Positions 61,701 through 64,000 of a stretch of DNA of 64,000 bases are shown one piece after another. How positions within the stretch are numbered: the stretch's first letter is position 1; the number at the start of each line of letters is the position of its first letter. The stretch is from contig CBDEVW010000006.1 in NCBI GenBank assembly GCA_965243755.1, forward strand, positions 620,001-684,000, given 5' to 3'. The notes beneath the pieces were generated by a model. The model had not been told where the DNA came from and made no database searches. It saw nothing but the letters and a program-made list of their open reading frames with translations. The DNA is from JANSWY01 sp965243755. GTDB lineage: Bacteria > Bacteroidota > Bacteroidia > Cytophagales > Cyclobacteriaceae. The position numbers and the translations under genes are program-made.

Positions 61701-64000
61701 ATCTGATACATCACCTGAAGCAGGTGTTACACTAATTTGTCCATTGTAAGCCCCTGAAACATTATTGGAGTCATCACAAACCGTGTTATCATTGGTTCTG
61801 GAAGCGTCCAGATCTGAATCCGGGTTGTTCAGATTGTTAGTGATTTCAAAAGTAATTGGATCAGAATCACAACCACCCTCTGCATTGTTTCTTACCGTTA
61901 CTGTATAGAAGCCAGCAGGCCTGTTCAACAGCTGATAACCTGTTTCACCAGAGATTACCGGGGCTGAAGTAGTTGATCCATCATGCCAGGTGAATTCGTA
62001 ATTAGCATCAGGGAAAGTGACTCCAGAACCATTATACGTTACATCAGCTGTAAGTGAACCATCATAGGACGTATTTGTATCATCACATACAGTATTTTGA
62101 ACCATATTATTTAATGAAATAACTGGTCTGATCAAATTTTGAGTAGTGGTGAATGAGGCTGTCTGAGAACATCCTGTAATGGTATGAATTACCTCAACTG
62201 TATATTCCTGGAAAGGTGCCAGACCACTTGCATACGAACTGTCCTGACCTGCAATAGGGTTGCTGGTGTCATTTCCAAGGTGCCATTGGAATGTGTATCC
62301 ATTGGTTTCATTCAATTCATCTGGATTACCATCTTCGGAAGCATATGCGCGCAATTCTGCATTGTCAGTTAAACAACTTGTAGATGGTTGTTCCTCAACA
62401 ATAGTTAAATCTGGAATAAATGGAGTCGTTCCAACTGTAATTGTCACTGGCGCACTTTCGCATCCACTTTCATTACTTACCGCAACCACGGTATAGTTTC
62501 CTGCAGGAAGACCGCTTAGACTATTTGTATTTTCTGCTCTTTCATTACCAGGGTCAACAACACTTCCGTCATACCATTTAAAGGTGTAATTACTATTTCC
62601 ATCGTCCATGTTTACACCTGCGAAACCATTTGTGCTTGAAGCATCGCAGCTAGTATTATCAGATGAAAAATTAGATGAAATAGTGACGGTAGAAGGGTTG
62701 TCAGGAATCGTTATGTCGATTGTTTCAGAGCAATTATTACTTAGATTGATAATTTCAGCTCTGTGGCTGCCACTGCTTAATCCTGTAAATAATTTACCAG
62801 CCGGACCATTAAAAACAGTATCAACCTCAACAAGGTTGGCAGGTTTCGTATTGTTACCTTCATAAAGACTAAACTCGTAACCATCAGCAGGTTCTATGTC
62901 ACTGTCTGCAGTTACGATTACGGTACCATTTCCACCGACACAATAGGTATTGGCGGTAACCATGTTGCCTGAAAGTACTGGTTCGTCCCTTTCAAGGGGA
63001 ACTTGCATGCTGTATTCAGCAGAAACACATTCTGTATCGAGATCTGTAATTTCCAGTGTATAGTTACCAGAATTCAAATTCGGAAAATCTCCGGTCGTGT
63101 TGGTTGCTAATGGCGCTCCCGAAGCGCTCATTCCCTGGTAAAGGTCATACTGATAGTTTCCGGAACCTCCTGAGACCACACTTGGATGGGTAGCATCTAT
63201 TGCGCCATTTTTAGGGTCTGCTGCTCCTCCTGCGCAGGCAGTTCTGGCAGTAATTATGATGAATGATCCATCGATGGAAGGGTTAACAATAGTTTCTGTT
63301 ACAGTGATTACATCTGTATCCGAACAACTATTATCATCATTTGTCACTCTGACAGTGTAGTCACCCGGAGGTAATCCTCCAAGGGTATTTGCATCTACAA
63401 GGAAAGCACTCGGTGTAGATGATCCAGGTAGCGCTTTACTGGCAGAAGTGCTATTGCCGGTAAACCATTCGTATGTAAATGTTGGACTTCCAGGTGCCGT
63501 TGCAGAGGCAGAAATTTGTCCGTTTCCGTCACCGCATGAACTGTTCTCAGTATCCAATGTCATGGTGATGTCTGGAGCTCCGGTAAGGTTGTTGATTGTT
63601 ACTGCTAGTGGGGATGAAGTACAACTAGATCCATTGTCCTCAGCCACTACTGTATAATCCCCGGCAGTTAATCCACTGTAAGTTGCTCCAGTAAAATCTG
63701 GAACAGCCTTTACAGAGGTTCCGTTGTACCATAGGAAAGTAACATCATCTGTTGAAGAAACCGTCGCAGAACCACCGTCCAATGCTGAACAGTCAGTGAT
63801 GTCAGTAGTAGAACTTAGTGAAAGATCGGGTTGTTCTTGATCGGTCGAAACTGTCAGCGTGGCTGATTCTTCACAACCAGTTGCATTATCAGTAACCACC
63901 ACGAGATATTCCGTTGCACTCAGGTTAGACGCTACATGTCCGGTACCAATTAAGTCATCAGGAGTTTCAGTCGCTCCAATGTACCACTCAAATGTATATC
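37458..64000 (-). CDS. Giant SprB-like multi-module adhesin with nested L-type lectin and type B T9SS sorting domain, 5' truncated
   Basis: One uninterrupted frame of at least 8,846 codons (roughly 0.9 MDa). It is open to the right edge (YTFEWYIGATETPDD before the first internal GTG at 63902), so the N-terminus and signal peptide lie outside. The protein is a string of about 80 SprB/PKD-like beta-sandwich modules of about 108 residues. Each has a Cys-x-(n)-NG start, a Y-x-(F/Y)-x-W-Y-x-G strand, a L-x-(A/P)-G-x-Y turn and a second Cys in a VTD...GC motif, implying one disulfide per module. Two blocks are six-copy arrays of four-module units (41.46-49.28 and 52.77-60.54 kb). An L-type lectin is nested near 60.7-61.4 kb. 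The last 94 residues are a gliding-motility C-terminal domain. By analogy to SprB it should be T9SS-exported and surface-moved, serving adhesion or gliding. Confidence 0.93.
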   Translation of the reverse strand, partial: YTFEWYIGATETPDDLIGTGHVASNLSATEYLVVVTDNATGCEESATLTVSTDQEQPDLSLSSTTDITDCSALDGGSATVSSTDDVTFLWYNGTSVKAVPDFTGATYSGLTAGDYTVVAEDNGSSCTSSPLAVTINNLTGAPDITMTLDTENSSCGDGNGQISASATAPGSPTFTYEWFTGNSTSASKALPGSSTPSAFLVDANTLGGLPPGDYTVRVTNDDNSCSDTDVITVTETIVNPSIDGSFIIITARTACAGGAADPKNGAIDATHPSVVSGGSGNYQYDLYQGMSASGAPLATNTTGDFPNLNSGNYTLEITDLDTECVSAEYSMQVPLERDEPVLSGNMVTANTYCVGGNGTVIVTADSDIEPADGYEFSLYEGNNTKPANLVEVDTVFNGPAGKLFTGLSSGSHRAEIINLSNNCSETIDITIPDNPSTVTISSNFSSDNTSCDASSTNGFAGVNMDDGNSNYTFKWYDGSVVDPGNERAENTNSLSGLPAGNYTVVAVSNESGCESAPVTITVGTTPFIPDLTIVEEQPSTSCLTDNAELRAYASEDGNPDELNETNGYTFQWHLGNDTSNPIAGQDSSYASGLAPFQEYTVEVIHTITGCSQTASFTTTQNLIRPVISLNNMVQNTVCDDTNTSYDGSLTADVTYNGSGVTFPDANYEFTWHDGSTTSAPVISGETGYQLLNRPAGFYTVTVRNNAEGGCDSDPITFEITNNLNNPDSDLDASRTNDNTVCDDSNNVSGAYNGQISVTPASGDVSDYTWTWFVGVSTDPSDEVTANIDSALVTVTSTNSEVSRIPAGTYTVLIENNLNGCTFSEQYSIVDDTSIPVIDFANSEVNDNTYCSTPGNGSVIAALDLSGTTINGVVNDEIWQAISTCNSIVLDDATAVGDNGFQLTTATNNQFGRVWLGDTIDLSQPLRFDFELYLGNKDASGADGIAFTMHRDPRGYDARGRVGGNLGVGEAASSSGTESKITPALTIEFDTWQNSDVSDPAYDHTNIFLNGDVNVQTTAPVQIKDGQDNVEDGDTLQVTIVVRQVGADQNLQVWVDGSMRIDYTDDIVTNVFSGNSDVIAGFTSSTGGSNNDQAIFLKPYFDNFTFEWWDGSTVDPANARTETDPFLCGLSAGQYTLRVTDNSTGCVSSIQVYDVIDNATNPDLTASEVSPATVCAGGTDPDGSATVVINNAGSSTDYTYAWYAGTSATGTVLATTATLSDQEAGSYTVLVTDTDGNGLGCTATATVEITSDFPTITIDASTNVGASDCNAGLDNGSFTIDNVAENGGVVGVVGDYNYEFYDNLANSIQGPNTTNSITGLAPGNYSVVITNNTSQCSSASIPFTIADESVTPIPSLSVVDNTDCSGSGANGSITATVTNPDAADSYTFTWYYGAAGDFGDTGASTAITSGVTAYNGTTLTISDGAYTGNILNNVAGNTTGEIFWVRVTDDTDPSNTCYADINATVLDDPADITVTAATVTHSDQCTPVNGGIELTAVDINGAVTNTAAGFETLESSGYVFDVLQSDASTLEKTFNIAANGGTNTFPAADALAPGTYYIRVTNDLSCVSALYQFEINDTSVEPTLSATLDNQSTICAGGTDPDGQVSVNITNDDGGSYTYQWYRGNSASPGNEVANDDISAGFPSGATTATLSGVYAGFFTVEVTDTNGTGTGCTNTVTIEVTENPATITIDASTNVGASNCGSLDNGSFTIDAVAENGSVVGVVGDYNYEFLNNLAATIQGPNNTNSITGLAPGNYSVIITNNTSQCASASIPFTIADESVSPIPSLTVVDNSDCSGAAANGSITATVTNPDAANSYTFAWYHGAAADFGDTGASTPIVSGVTAYNGTTLTITDGVYTGNVLNNVAENNAGEIFWVRVTDDTDPSSTCYTDINATVINDPDDITITAATITDSDQCTPADGSVEVTAIDIDGVVTNTAAGFESLETAGYVFDVLQSDGSTLEKTFNIAADGGTNTFPTADALAPGTYFVRLTNELSCESALYQFEIDDTSVAPTLTASEDSPSTICAGGTAPDGQASVTITNDDGGTYTYQWYRGNSATPGNEVANDDIAAGYPSGATSATLTGVYAGFFTVEVTDTDATGIGCTNTVTIEVTDNPATITIDASTNVGASDCNTGLDNGSFTIDDVAENGGVVGVVGDYNYEFFNNSGTSIQGPNTTNSITGLTPGNYSVVITNNTSQCSSASLPFTIADESVTPILSLTKVDNSSCITTAANGSITIGITNPDAANDYSFTWYIGDDATEFGDTGNSTMITSGATSYNSNTLTIGDNGAYTGNVLQNLPSMIDGDDIFWVRVQDTTDPSSSCYTDISAKIIDNPADITVTGATPTDADQCTPANGEIELTAIDVDGAVTNTAAGFEALETAGYQFDVLQSDAATLEKAFNITADGGTNTFPGADGLAPGTYYIRVTSDLDCEGALYQFEINDASVAPTLTAAEDNASTICAGGTNPDGQASVTITNDDGGSYTYQWYRGNSATPGNEVANDDISAGYPSGATTATLTGVYAGFFTVEVTDNGGTGSGCSNTVTVEVTDNPATITIDASTNVGASDCNTGLDNGSFTIDDVAENGGVVGVVGDYNYEFFNNSGTSIQGPNTTNSITGLTPGNYSVVITNNTSQCTSASLPFTIADVSVTPIPSLAVVDNSDCTGTSANGSITATVSNPDAANSYTFTWYYGAAADLGDTGASTLINDGDSYNGFTINISDGVYTGNVLENLPANVAGEIFWVRVTDDTDPSSSCFTDISATIIDDAADITVTGATPTDADQCTPSNGSIELTAIDVDGAVTNTAAGFEALETAGYVFDVLQSDASTLEKTFNIAADGGTNTFPGADALAPGTYYIRVTSDLDCEGALYQFEINDASVAPTLTAAEDNPATVCAGGSSPDGQATVTITNDDGGTYTYQWYRGNSATPGNEVANDDISAGFPSGATTATLSGVYAGFFTVEVSDTDGTGNGCVNTVTVQITENEPTIAIGGATNVGASNCNSGLDNGSLTITSVTEDNGGGPAVVAAVEDYTYEFFNNSGTSIQGPNNTNSITGLSPGNYSVVIRRTTSQCVSGSIPFTIANESVTPIPALTVVDDSDCSGAAPNGSITATVTNPDAANDYTFAWYIGEGAIEFGNTTTSELVVSGVTVYNGATLTISDGAYTGNVLESLPEMIDGDDIFWVRITDNADPSNTCYADISARIANDPADITVTGATPTDADQCTPTNGSIELTAINEDGTITNTAAGFEALETAGYAFAVLQSDGATLEKNFNIAADGGTNTFPGADGLDPGTYFIRVTNDLNCVSALYQFEIDDASVAPTLTAAEDNASTICSGGDSPDGQASVTITNDDGGAYTYQWYRGNSATPGNEVANDDISAGFPSGATTATLTGVYAGFFTVEVTDNDGTGTGCSNTVTVEVTENAPTITIGAATNVGASDCNTGLDNGSFTITSVTENAAVVAAVGDYTYEFFNNSGTSIQGPNNTNSITGLSPGNYSVIITRTSSQCVSGEIDFTISNTSVTPIPSLAVVDNSDCTGTTANGSITATVSNPDAADSYTFTWYHGASGDFGDTGASTLINDGDTYNGFTINIANGAYTGNVLQNLPANVAGEIFWVRVTDDTDPSSSCYADINATIIDDPADISVTVTGANITDATDCNPDDGEVELVEISIDGALTNTAAGFETLETNGYVFDVLQSDGATLEKTFNIAADGGTNTFPGADGLAPGIYFIRITNDVDCESALYQFEIDDNIPAPLVATSQSDNTNCTGTANGTAGITLGGVTVGYTYQWYQGTIAGGGTLINNGDDLGNNSDAAGATTANLSQIGAGNYYVEVTDDNPADGGTGCIIRQEFTINNDLAVIAISASTVNQHNTICDPTGLPDSYDGEYEVTGVTSDGVAATLTDYDYEWYQSDGTFITTTVGNPVNDDLDAGNYQVIAVNQSTGCESAPVAFTINDNTTDPDLSGANTTVTDSESCDNTNFANGNIDIDPDANAANDPAGYTFAWYNGGVATIGAGTLIAGETGDDLDNIAPGTYSVRVTDDATGCFTDMQFVVGSVLAGNPTLTLSEDVQVTDCNTPDGQISGTPGTGVATDYNWFWFGDDKSTSIDDVSIGGTISANGDVVTTLPEGTYYSVIQNSETGCVSDTMRIVLTRDAGATITISETITSAPGDCSADEGEFTLDINGASGATVNVTIENEAGTTLFTDATATPGASAVVINNTNNTGFINGSYLVTVIDDGAGGTGCTDEYEFFLPYQEAPRLDLAVPTIISHNTNCQPYEGTAVVSADNTNGMTGGQGGATGVVDITLTLIDAESTGDSHANYQVFLYQGDDPLPSPDMDLEMTLSTVAGLSVTDEITVNGSTADITSISGSDITADFTGGDITDFAAGNTVVENGSTITAVINDGLWSVSFGRNTDIQVIEGTITGQTQGNFGHGNTGAGFDDVQNTYTFSGLTGGNYTVMAAQEGIAFCLSPSVTFEVEDRFFELDVDLTDINYVEITGDTNCDGDAANSDGIIEIKQIDRVLDDGAGGLTVDATDDATTDNDYTYEWFVGSNTAGATVAATYPTATINAIGNEVSDIPAGTYTVRITNGTVTTGSGDACTATYTFEVPENPDDIVVAVTPTNNTDCVAPYNGSITVNTIDVNGGGPSAWNATPNYSAFLYEVGNATAIQGPIASGGFGDTFSNLEDGDYSVVVQNNMDCESTATLVTVGDGSSNPALTLSSSTNNTSCSSSNGEITVDLGSAVGDYNYQWYVGDITSTTTFTGTEGNPTGTETQISDLGEGTYTLQVTDNADPNNGCFSFITVSIQDNVYDVTSFTLTTTDVTDCTPDNGQVELTGALAYNTFADDANTYPAEGALNTTFDITIYETDGTTVVGTDGDNDNIVDGLSPGNYLMQINFTTSGCSSAQQAFSITDDADNPTVSIVQDAANTICDPSFGALEADGQLTATVTGDADDNYDFQWYLGASGDTSTPINDTDVLNNSTVSIDESGTRTSVISNLSEGTYWVLVTDNTTGNLNCTVSGQITLTSNFTPVTLDVANVTANPATDCTAPSNGSIVIDLADISGNGAAITDYTISIDGVNTNTSDNAALALSTDPETISGLEPDTYDIVVTDETTGCVSGTYQVVVGQDGTEPTLNAIVVNDDNFCTGGNGAIRIEVTAPDTDEANYTFDWYQGNGTTNPWTVAEGSPGNGPTAGVDGAGAGGDEASNVEAGIYTIVVTAQGGAADGVGCVDQIVVEVLDDPYTLTISNNTSNDVSDCTPDNGDISITELTYTSAEDGATTISGAGLTDADIDYTLYSNAALTTVAAGPQTGNPNFTNLSPGTYYAVAEFTGGTIAPGCSSPGLQIIIADDADNPTVAIVQNAANTICDPSFGALEADGQLTATVTGDADDNYDFQWYLGASGDTSTPINDTDVLNNSTVSIDESGTRTSVISNLSEGTYWVQVTDNTTGNLNCTVSGEITLTSNFTDVTLDVANVTANPATDCTAPANGSIVIDLADISGNGAAITDYTISIDGVNTNTADNAALALSTDPETIAGLEPDTYNIVITDETTGCVSDNYQVVVGQDGTEPTLNAIVVNDDNFCTGGNGAIRIEVTAPDTDEANYTFDWYQGNGTTNPWTVAEGSPGNGPTAGVDGAGAGGDEASNVEAGIYTIVVTAQGGAADGVGCVDQIVVEVLDDPYTLTISNNTSTDVSDCTPDNGDISITELTYTSAEDGATTISGAGLTDADIDYTLYSNAALTTVAAGPQTGNPNFTNLSPGTYYAVAEFTGGTIAPGCSSPGLQIIIADDADNPTVAIVQNAANTICDPSFGALEADGQLTATVTGDADDNYDFQWYLGATGDTSTPINDTDVLNNSTVSIDESGTRTSVISNLSEGTYWVQVTDNTTGNLNCTVSGEITLTSNFTDVTLDVANVTANPATDCTAPDNGSIVIDLADVSGNGANFGDYTVDITGVATSADDATYTPAAATDPLIISNLAPDTYNIVITDETTGCVSDNYQVVVGQDGTEPTLNAIVVNDDNFCTGGNGAIRIEVTAPDTDEANYTFDWYQGNGTTNPWTVAEGSPGNGPTAGVDGAGAGGDEASNVEAGIYTIVVTAQGGAADGVGCVDQIVVEVLDDPYTLTISNNTSTDVSDCTPDNGDISITELTYTSAEDGATTISGAGLTDADIDYTLYSNAALTTVAAGPQTGNPNFTNLSPGTYYAVAEFTGGTIAPGCSSPGLQIIIADDADNPTVAIVQNAANTICDPSFGALEADGQLTATVTGDADDNYDFQWYLGATGDTSTPINDTDVLNNSTVSIDESGTRTSVISNLSEGTYWVQVTDNTTGNLNCTVSGEITLTSNFTDVTLDVANVTANPATDCTAPANGSIVIDLADISGNGAAITDYTISIDGVNTNTNDNAALALSTDPETIAGLEPDTYNIVITDETTGCVSDNFQIVVGQDGTEPTLNAIVVNDDNFCTGGNGAIRIEVTAPDTDEANYTFDWYQGNGTTNPWTVAEGSPGNGPTAGVDGAGAGGDEASNVEAGIYTIVVTAQGGAADGVGCVDQIVVEVLDDPYTLTISNNTSNDVSDCTPDNGDISITELTYTSAEDGATTISGAGLTDADIDYTLYSNAALTTVAAGPQTGNPNFTNLSPGTYYAVAEFTGGTIAPGCSSPGLQIIIADDADNPTVAIVQNAANTICDPSFGALEADGQLTATVTGDADDNYDFQWYLGATGDTSTPINDTDVLNNSTVSIDESGTRTSVISNLSEGTYWVQVTDNTTGNLNCTVSGEITLTSNFTDVTLDVANVTANPATDCTAPANGSIVIDLADISGNGAAITDYTISIDGVNTNTNDNAALALSTDPETISGLEPDTYDIVITDETTGCVSGTYQVVVGQDGTEPVINVTVLNDDNYCTGGNGAITVEITAPDTDENNYDFQWYEGSGTGGTNFQGGVNVTSATNLEANFYTIVVTAQGTAADGVGCIDQIIVEVEDDPYSLTISNNTSTDVSDCTPDNGDISITELTYSSAEDGATTISGAGLNDADIDYTLYSNAALTTVAVGPQSGNPNFTNLSPGTYYAVAEFTGGTIAPGCSSPGLQIVIADDADNPTIAIVQDAANTICDPSFGALEANGQLTATVIGDADDNYDFQWYLGATGDTSTPINDTDVLNNSTVSIDESGTRTSVISNLSEGTYWVQVTDNTTGNLGCTVLGEITLTSNFTDVTLDVANVTANPATDCTSPANGSIVIDLADISGNGAAITDYTISINGVNTNTNDNAALALSTDPETISGLEPDTYDIVITDETTGCVSGTYQVVVGQEGTEPTINVTVLNDDNYCSGGNGAITVEITAPDTDENNYSFQWYEGAGTTGTNFQGGVNVTSATNLDANFYTIVVTAQGTAADGIGCVDQIIVEVEDDPYILTISGSASNNVSDCTPDNGDISITELTYTSNEDGASTITGTGGTGFLDDGDITYTLYDDAELTSVVTTQTGDPNFTALSPGIYYVTATYDAASAIAPGCTSAAIQFEILETSSLPEVSISATNNTICDPSLGTFDADGVLTATIGNDDGGTYTYAWYFGEPNTGTLIAADGQDLGNGSNPTNVTTATISGLASGKYYVLVEDQGPTGNSDGCIGVATYDLQNSNVLVQITIASTTDDTNCTSDNGSFTVNAPTSTRLGSVVASTYMLTYYDDSFTSIGTFTMGSEPSNLAAGTYYVTAYDQTYNCTSDFVPVVIGEDLAYPAITVTASSENMNCTNPDGSISISAQTNGSTATGGYTFEWFDGDDTSTAHADNGTDSGVPVNANILENLTGGTYTVRVTDNDTGCETVQSYILDNGYDVPVVSIPDAQITEDRICTAGTGNGEIVITDSDISPGTLADYSVVIRMDSVDGNEITGSPFVGATGITASNLDAGEYFIVATNIASECASAVLNVVVPDSTMIPELTFDQVANIGCGITSNGTLTVTSVDGYSSGDAEFGNYSFQWYDGANTSSPAVANGDGGNTNEITNQDEGIYTVVVTETTTGCTNEQQVELFNEQILPIIEDVNIVSQTDCIGNGSAEVTTISYNGTNVDPATYNADYTFTWYQGASIIAGETMSSISGLTAGDYSVEVLKNDDNCTSAAFDFIVDDTPILPELLVNLVQADSVCTGGSNTGEVSATADGETELTDATYVFRWIDSVNDTVSFASTATGLAAGTYTAYVRNTTTGCSITQIIDIPQSDQTPDMELTATNVTTCNPLDGSITVASVSFGSITDYTYYLYETDPSSGAAPIQTVTDGVMDSLSAGIYFVIGQNNTTACFTGTFELELEDQTNPPTISLTAFTPQTNCDPGIPNGTLTAGANVPSDQSQYQFDWYDMSGNLVEANSAQADSLEATNYRVVVTDLNTGCTSEEIFGVSEDIPSPIMLSTSSSPNTNCVNPNGSVGVAVINPVRNVNQYTYAWYFSEPNNPDPLDADVTGRFIQNLDAGTYYVLVVDTVDSFCRSEVIAVEVEDMTQRPAVDINIVSGMTNCDVTRPNGIATVSSSSGAPSRYRFDWYVGTTTTGVTPFYTGLRVDTLAAGNYAIIGTDLITGCQTEELFTIEDESVDPPLPSVSLIANRTYCSEPNGQARASIGGDTDNYIFEWSRADDPNNVIHTGASIGGLDTTTYQVIATDIATGCVSQPASIRIFFDPIEPEISVQVVTSSCVRSESTAQSELHSGQAFITVANAISATDVLWFSDVENGGVTQSMIDYAKTNHDAANNRGNIAWTNAHPGNHAVYYEAESGCYAVAYFTIGTNIVVYNGVSDNGDGKNDFFLIDCIEYFPNNVVEIFNRAGAKVYEVEGYDNNTVKFEGYSNVGLNLGNNRLPEGTYYYVITKGDGSRNVQGFLQLVR
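41461..49275 (-). repeat. Array A: six near-identical four-module units inside the adhesin gene
   Basis: The segment encoding NTICDPS(F/L)G recurs at plus-strand anchors 49213, 47902, 46591, 45277, 43966, 42700 and 41425. Unit lengths are therefore 1311, 1311, 1314, 1311, 1266 and 1275 bases, all multiples of three. Each unit encodes four Cys-paired modules beginning with TICDPS, TDCT(A/S)P, (F/Y)C(T/S)GGNG and SDCTPDNG. Units 1-4 are almost identical in long DNA stretches; units 5 and 6 carry a shorter third module, and unit 3 an altered second module. Confidence 0.95.
50680..51030 (-). other. Insertion of about 105 residues within an adhesin module
   Basis: A module begins normally (ANYQVFLYQGDD) and finishes normally (NTYTFSGLTGGNYTV). 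Between them is an Asp/Ile/Thr-rich stretch with ITVNGSTADITSISGSD, FTGGDITDFAAGNTV and VINDGLWSVSFGRN, unlike the other modules. The boundaries are approximate. Confidence 0.6.
52765..60540 (-). repeat. Array B: six diverged four-module units inside the adhesin gene
   Basis: The segment encoding TNVGAS(D/N)C recurs at anchors 60207, 58911, 57618, 56313, 55020 and 53706, giving spacings of 1296, 1293, 1305, 1293 and 1314 bases. Each unit encodes four modules starting (T/S)(V/I)CAGG, GAS(D/N)C, (N/D)(S/T)DC(S/T)G and DQCTP. The copies are clearly related but carry more substitutions than array A. Confidence 0.93.
60705..61390 (-). other. L-type (legume-like) lectin domain nested in the adhesin
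   Basis: A domain of about 228 residues includes DFELYLGNKD, DGIAFTMHRDPRG, GGNLG, LTIEFDTWQNSD, the DH pair in AYDHTNIFLNGD and LQVWVDGS, the ordered motifs of bacterial L-type lectins. EFDTWQN and the following Asp and His are the usual Ca/Mn site. It interrupts a repeat module, which resumes with FTFEWWDGSTVD. Confidence 0.88.

Noticed and set aside
1..64000. tRNA, rRNA, IS elements, riboswitches
   Set aside because: No cloverleaf-like segment, rRNA stretch, transposase or flanking terminal repeats, or known riboswitch core was recognised by eye in the intergenic regions. A dedicated covariance-model search was not possible.

Overview
The window looks like chromosome of a gliding, type IX secreting Bacteroidota bacterium, most likely of the order Cytophagales. 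The evidence is T9SS C-terminal sorting domains of both kinds, a PorP/SprF partner protein, a TonB receptor paired with a DUF4249 lipoprotein, AT-rich leaders without clear Shine-Dalgarno sequences, and promoter boxes resembling TAnnTTTG. The strain itself cannot be named from the sequence. No rRNA, tRNA, IS element, phage module or CRISPR array was seen.

Layout. 1-2.2 kb: end of an etfB-etfA operon with a bifunctional-nuclease/UVR gene. 2.5-7.6 kb: signalling cassette of one TPR-coiled-coil histidine kinase and two paralogous response regulators whose output domain looks like a decayed PP2C/SpoIIE fold. 7.7-9.4 kb: CNT nucleoside transporter and, convergently, methylglyoxal synthase. 9.6-15.3 kb: starch locus, made of a membrane-embedded AraC regulator with three starch-binding-like periplasmic domains, followed by a secreted MalS-like alpha-amylase with three CBM26-like modules. 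15.4-18.9 kb: ATP-dependent PEP carboxykinase and a POT peptide transporter. 19.0-25.7 kb: two minus-strand envelope operons (TonB receptor + DUF4249; an unrecognised lipoprotein + DUF5723-like protein). 25.9-34.3 kb: minus-strand housekeeping block miaB, sigma-54 activator, lptE, TPR protein, secG, groS, groL, with a plausible sigma-54 promoter in front of groS. 34.5-36.5 kb: gamma carbonic anhydrase, DinB-like protein, hotdog thioesterase, small YvlD/holin-like membrane protein. 36.5-64.0 kb: PorP/SprF and, upstream of it on the same strand, one open frame of at least 8,846 codons that runs off the right edge.

That giant gene is the outstanding feature. It encodes an SprB-like cell-surface adhesin of roughly 80 disulfide-stapled modules of about 108 residues, ending in a gliding-motility type B sorting domain. 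It contains two separate higher-order arrays. Each has six copies of a four-module block of about 1.3 kb; one array is nearly identical between copies and the other more diverged. An L-type lectin domain is nested inside one module. The adjacent PorP/SprF protein is the expected secretion and anchoring partner.

The genes suggest a surface-gliding polysaccharide and protein degrader: starch sensed in the periplasm and cut outside the cell, peptides and nucleosides imported, gluconeogenesis through PEP carboxykinase, and a very long lectin-bearing adhesin for surface attachment or movement.
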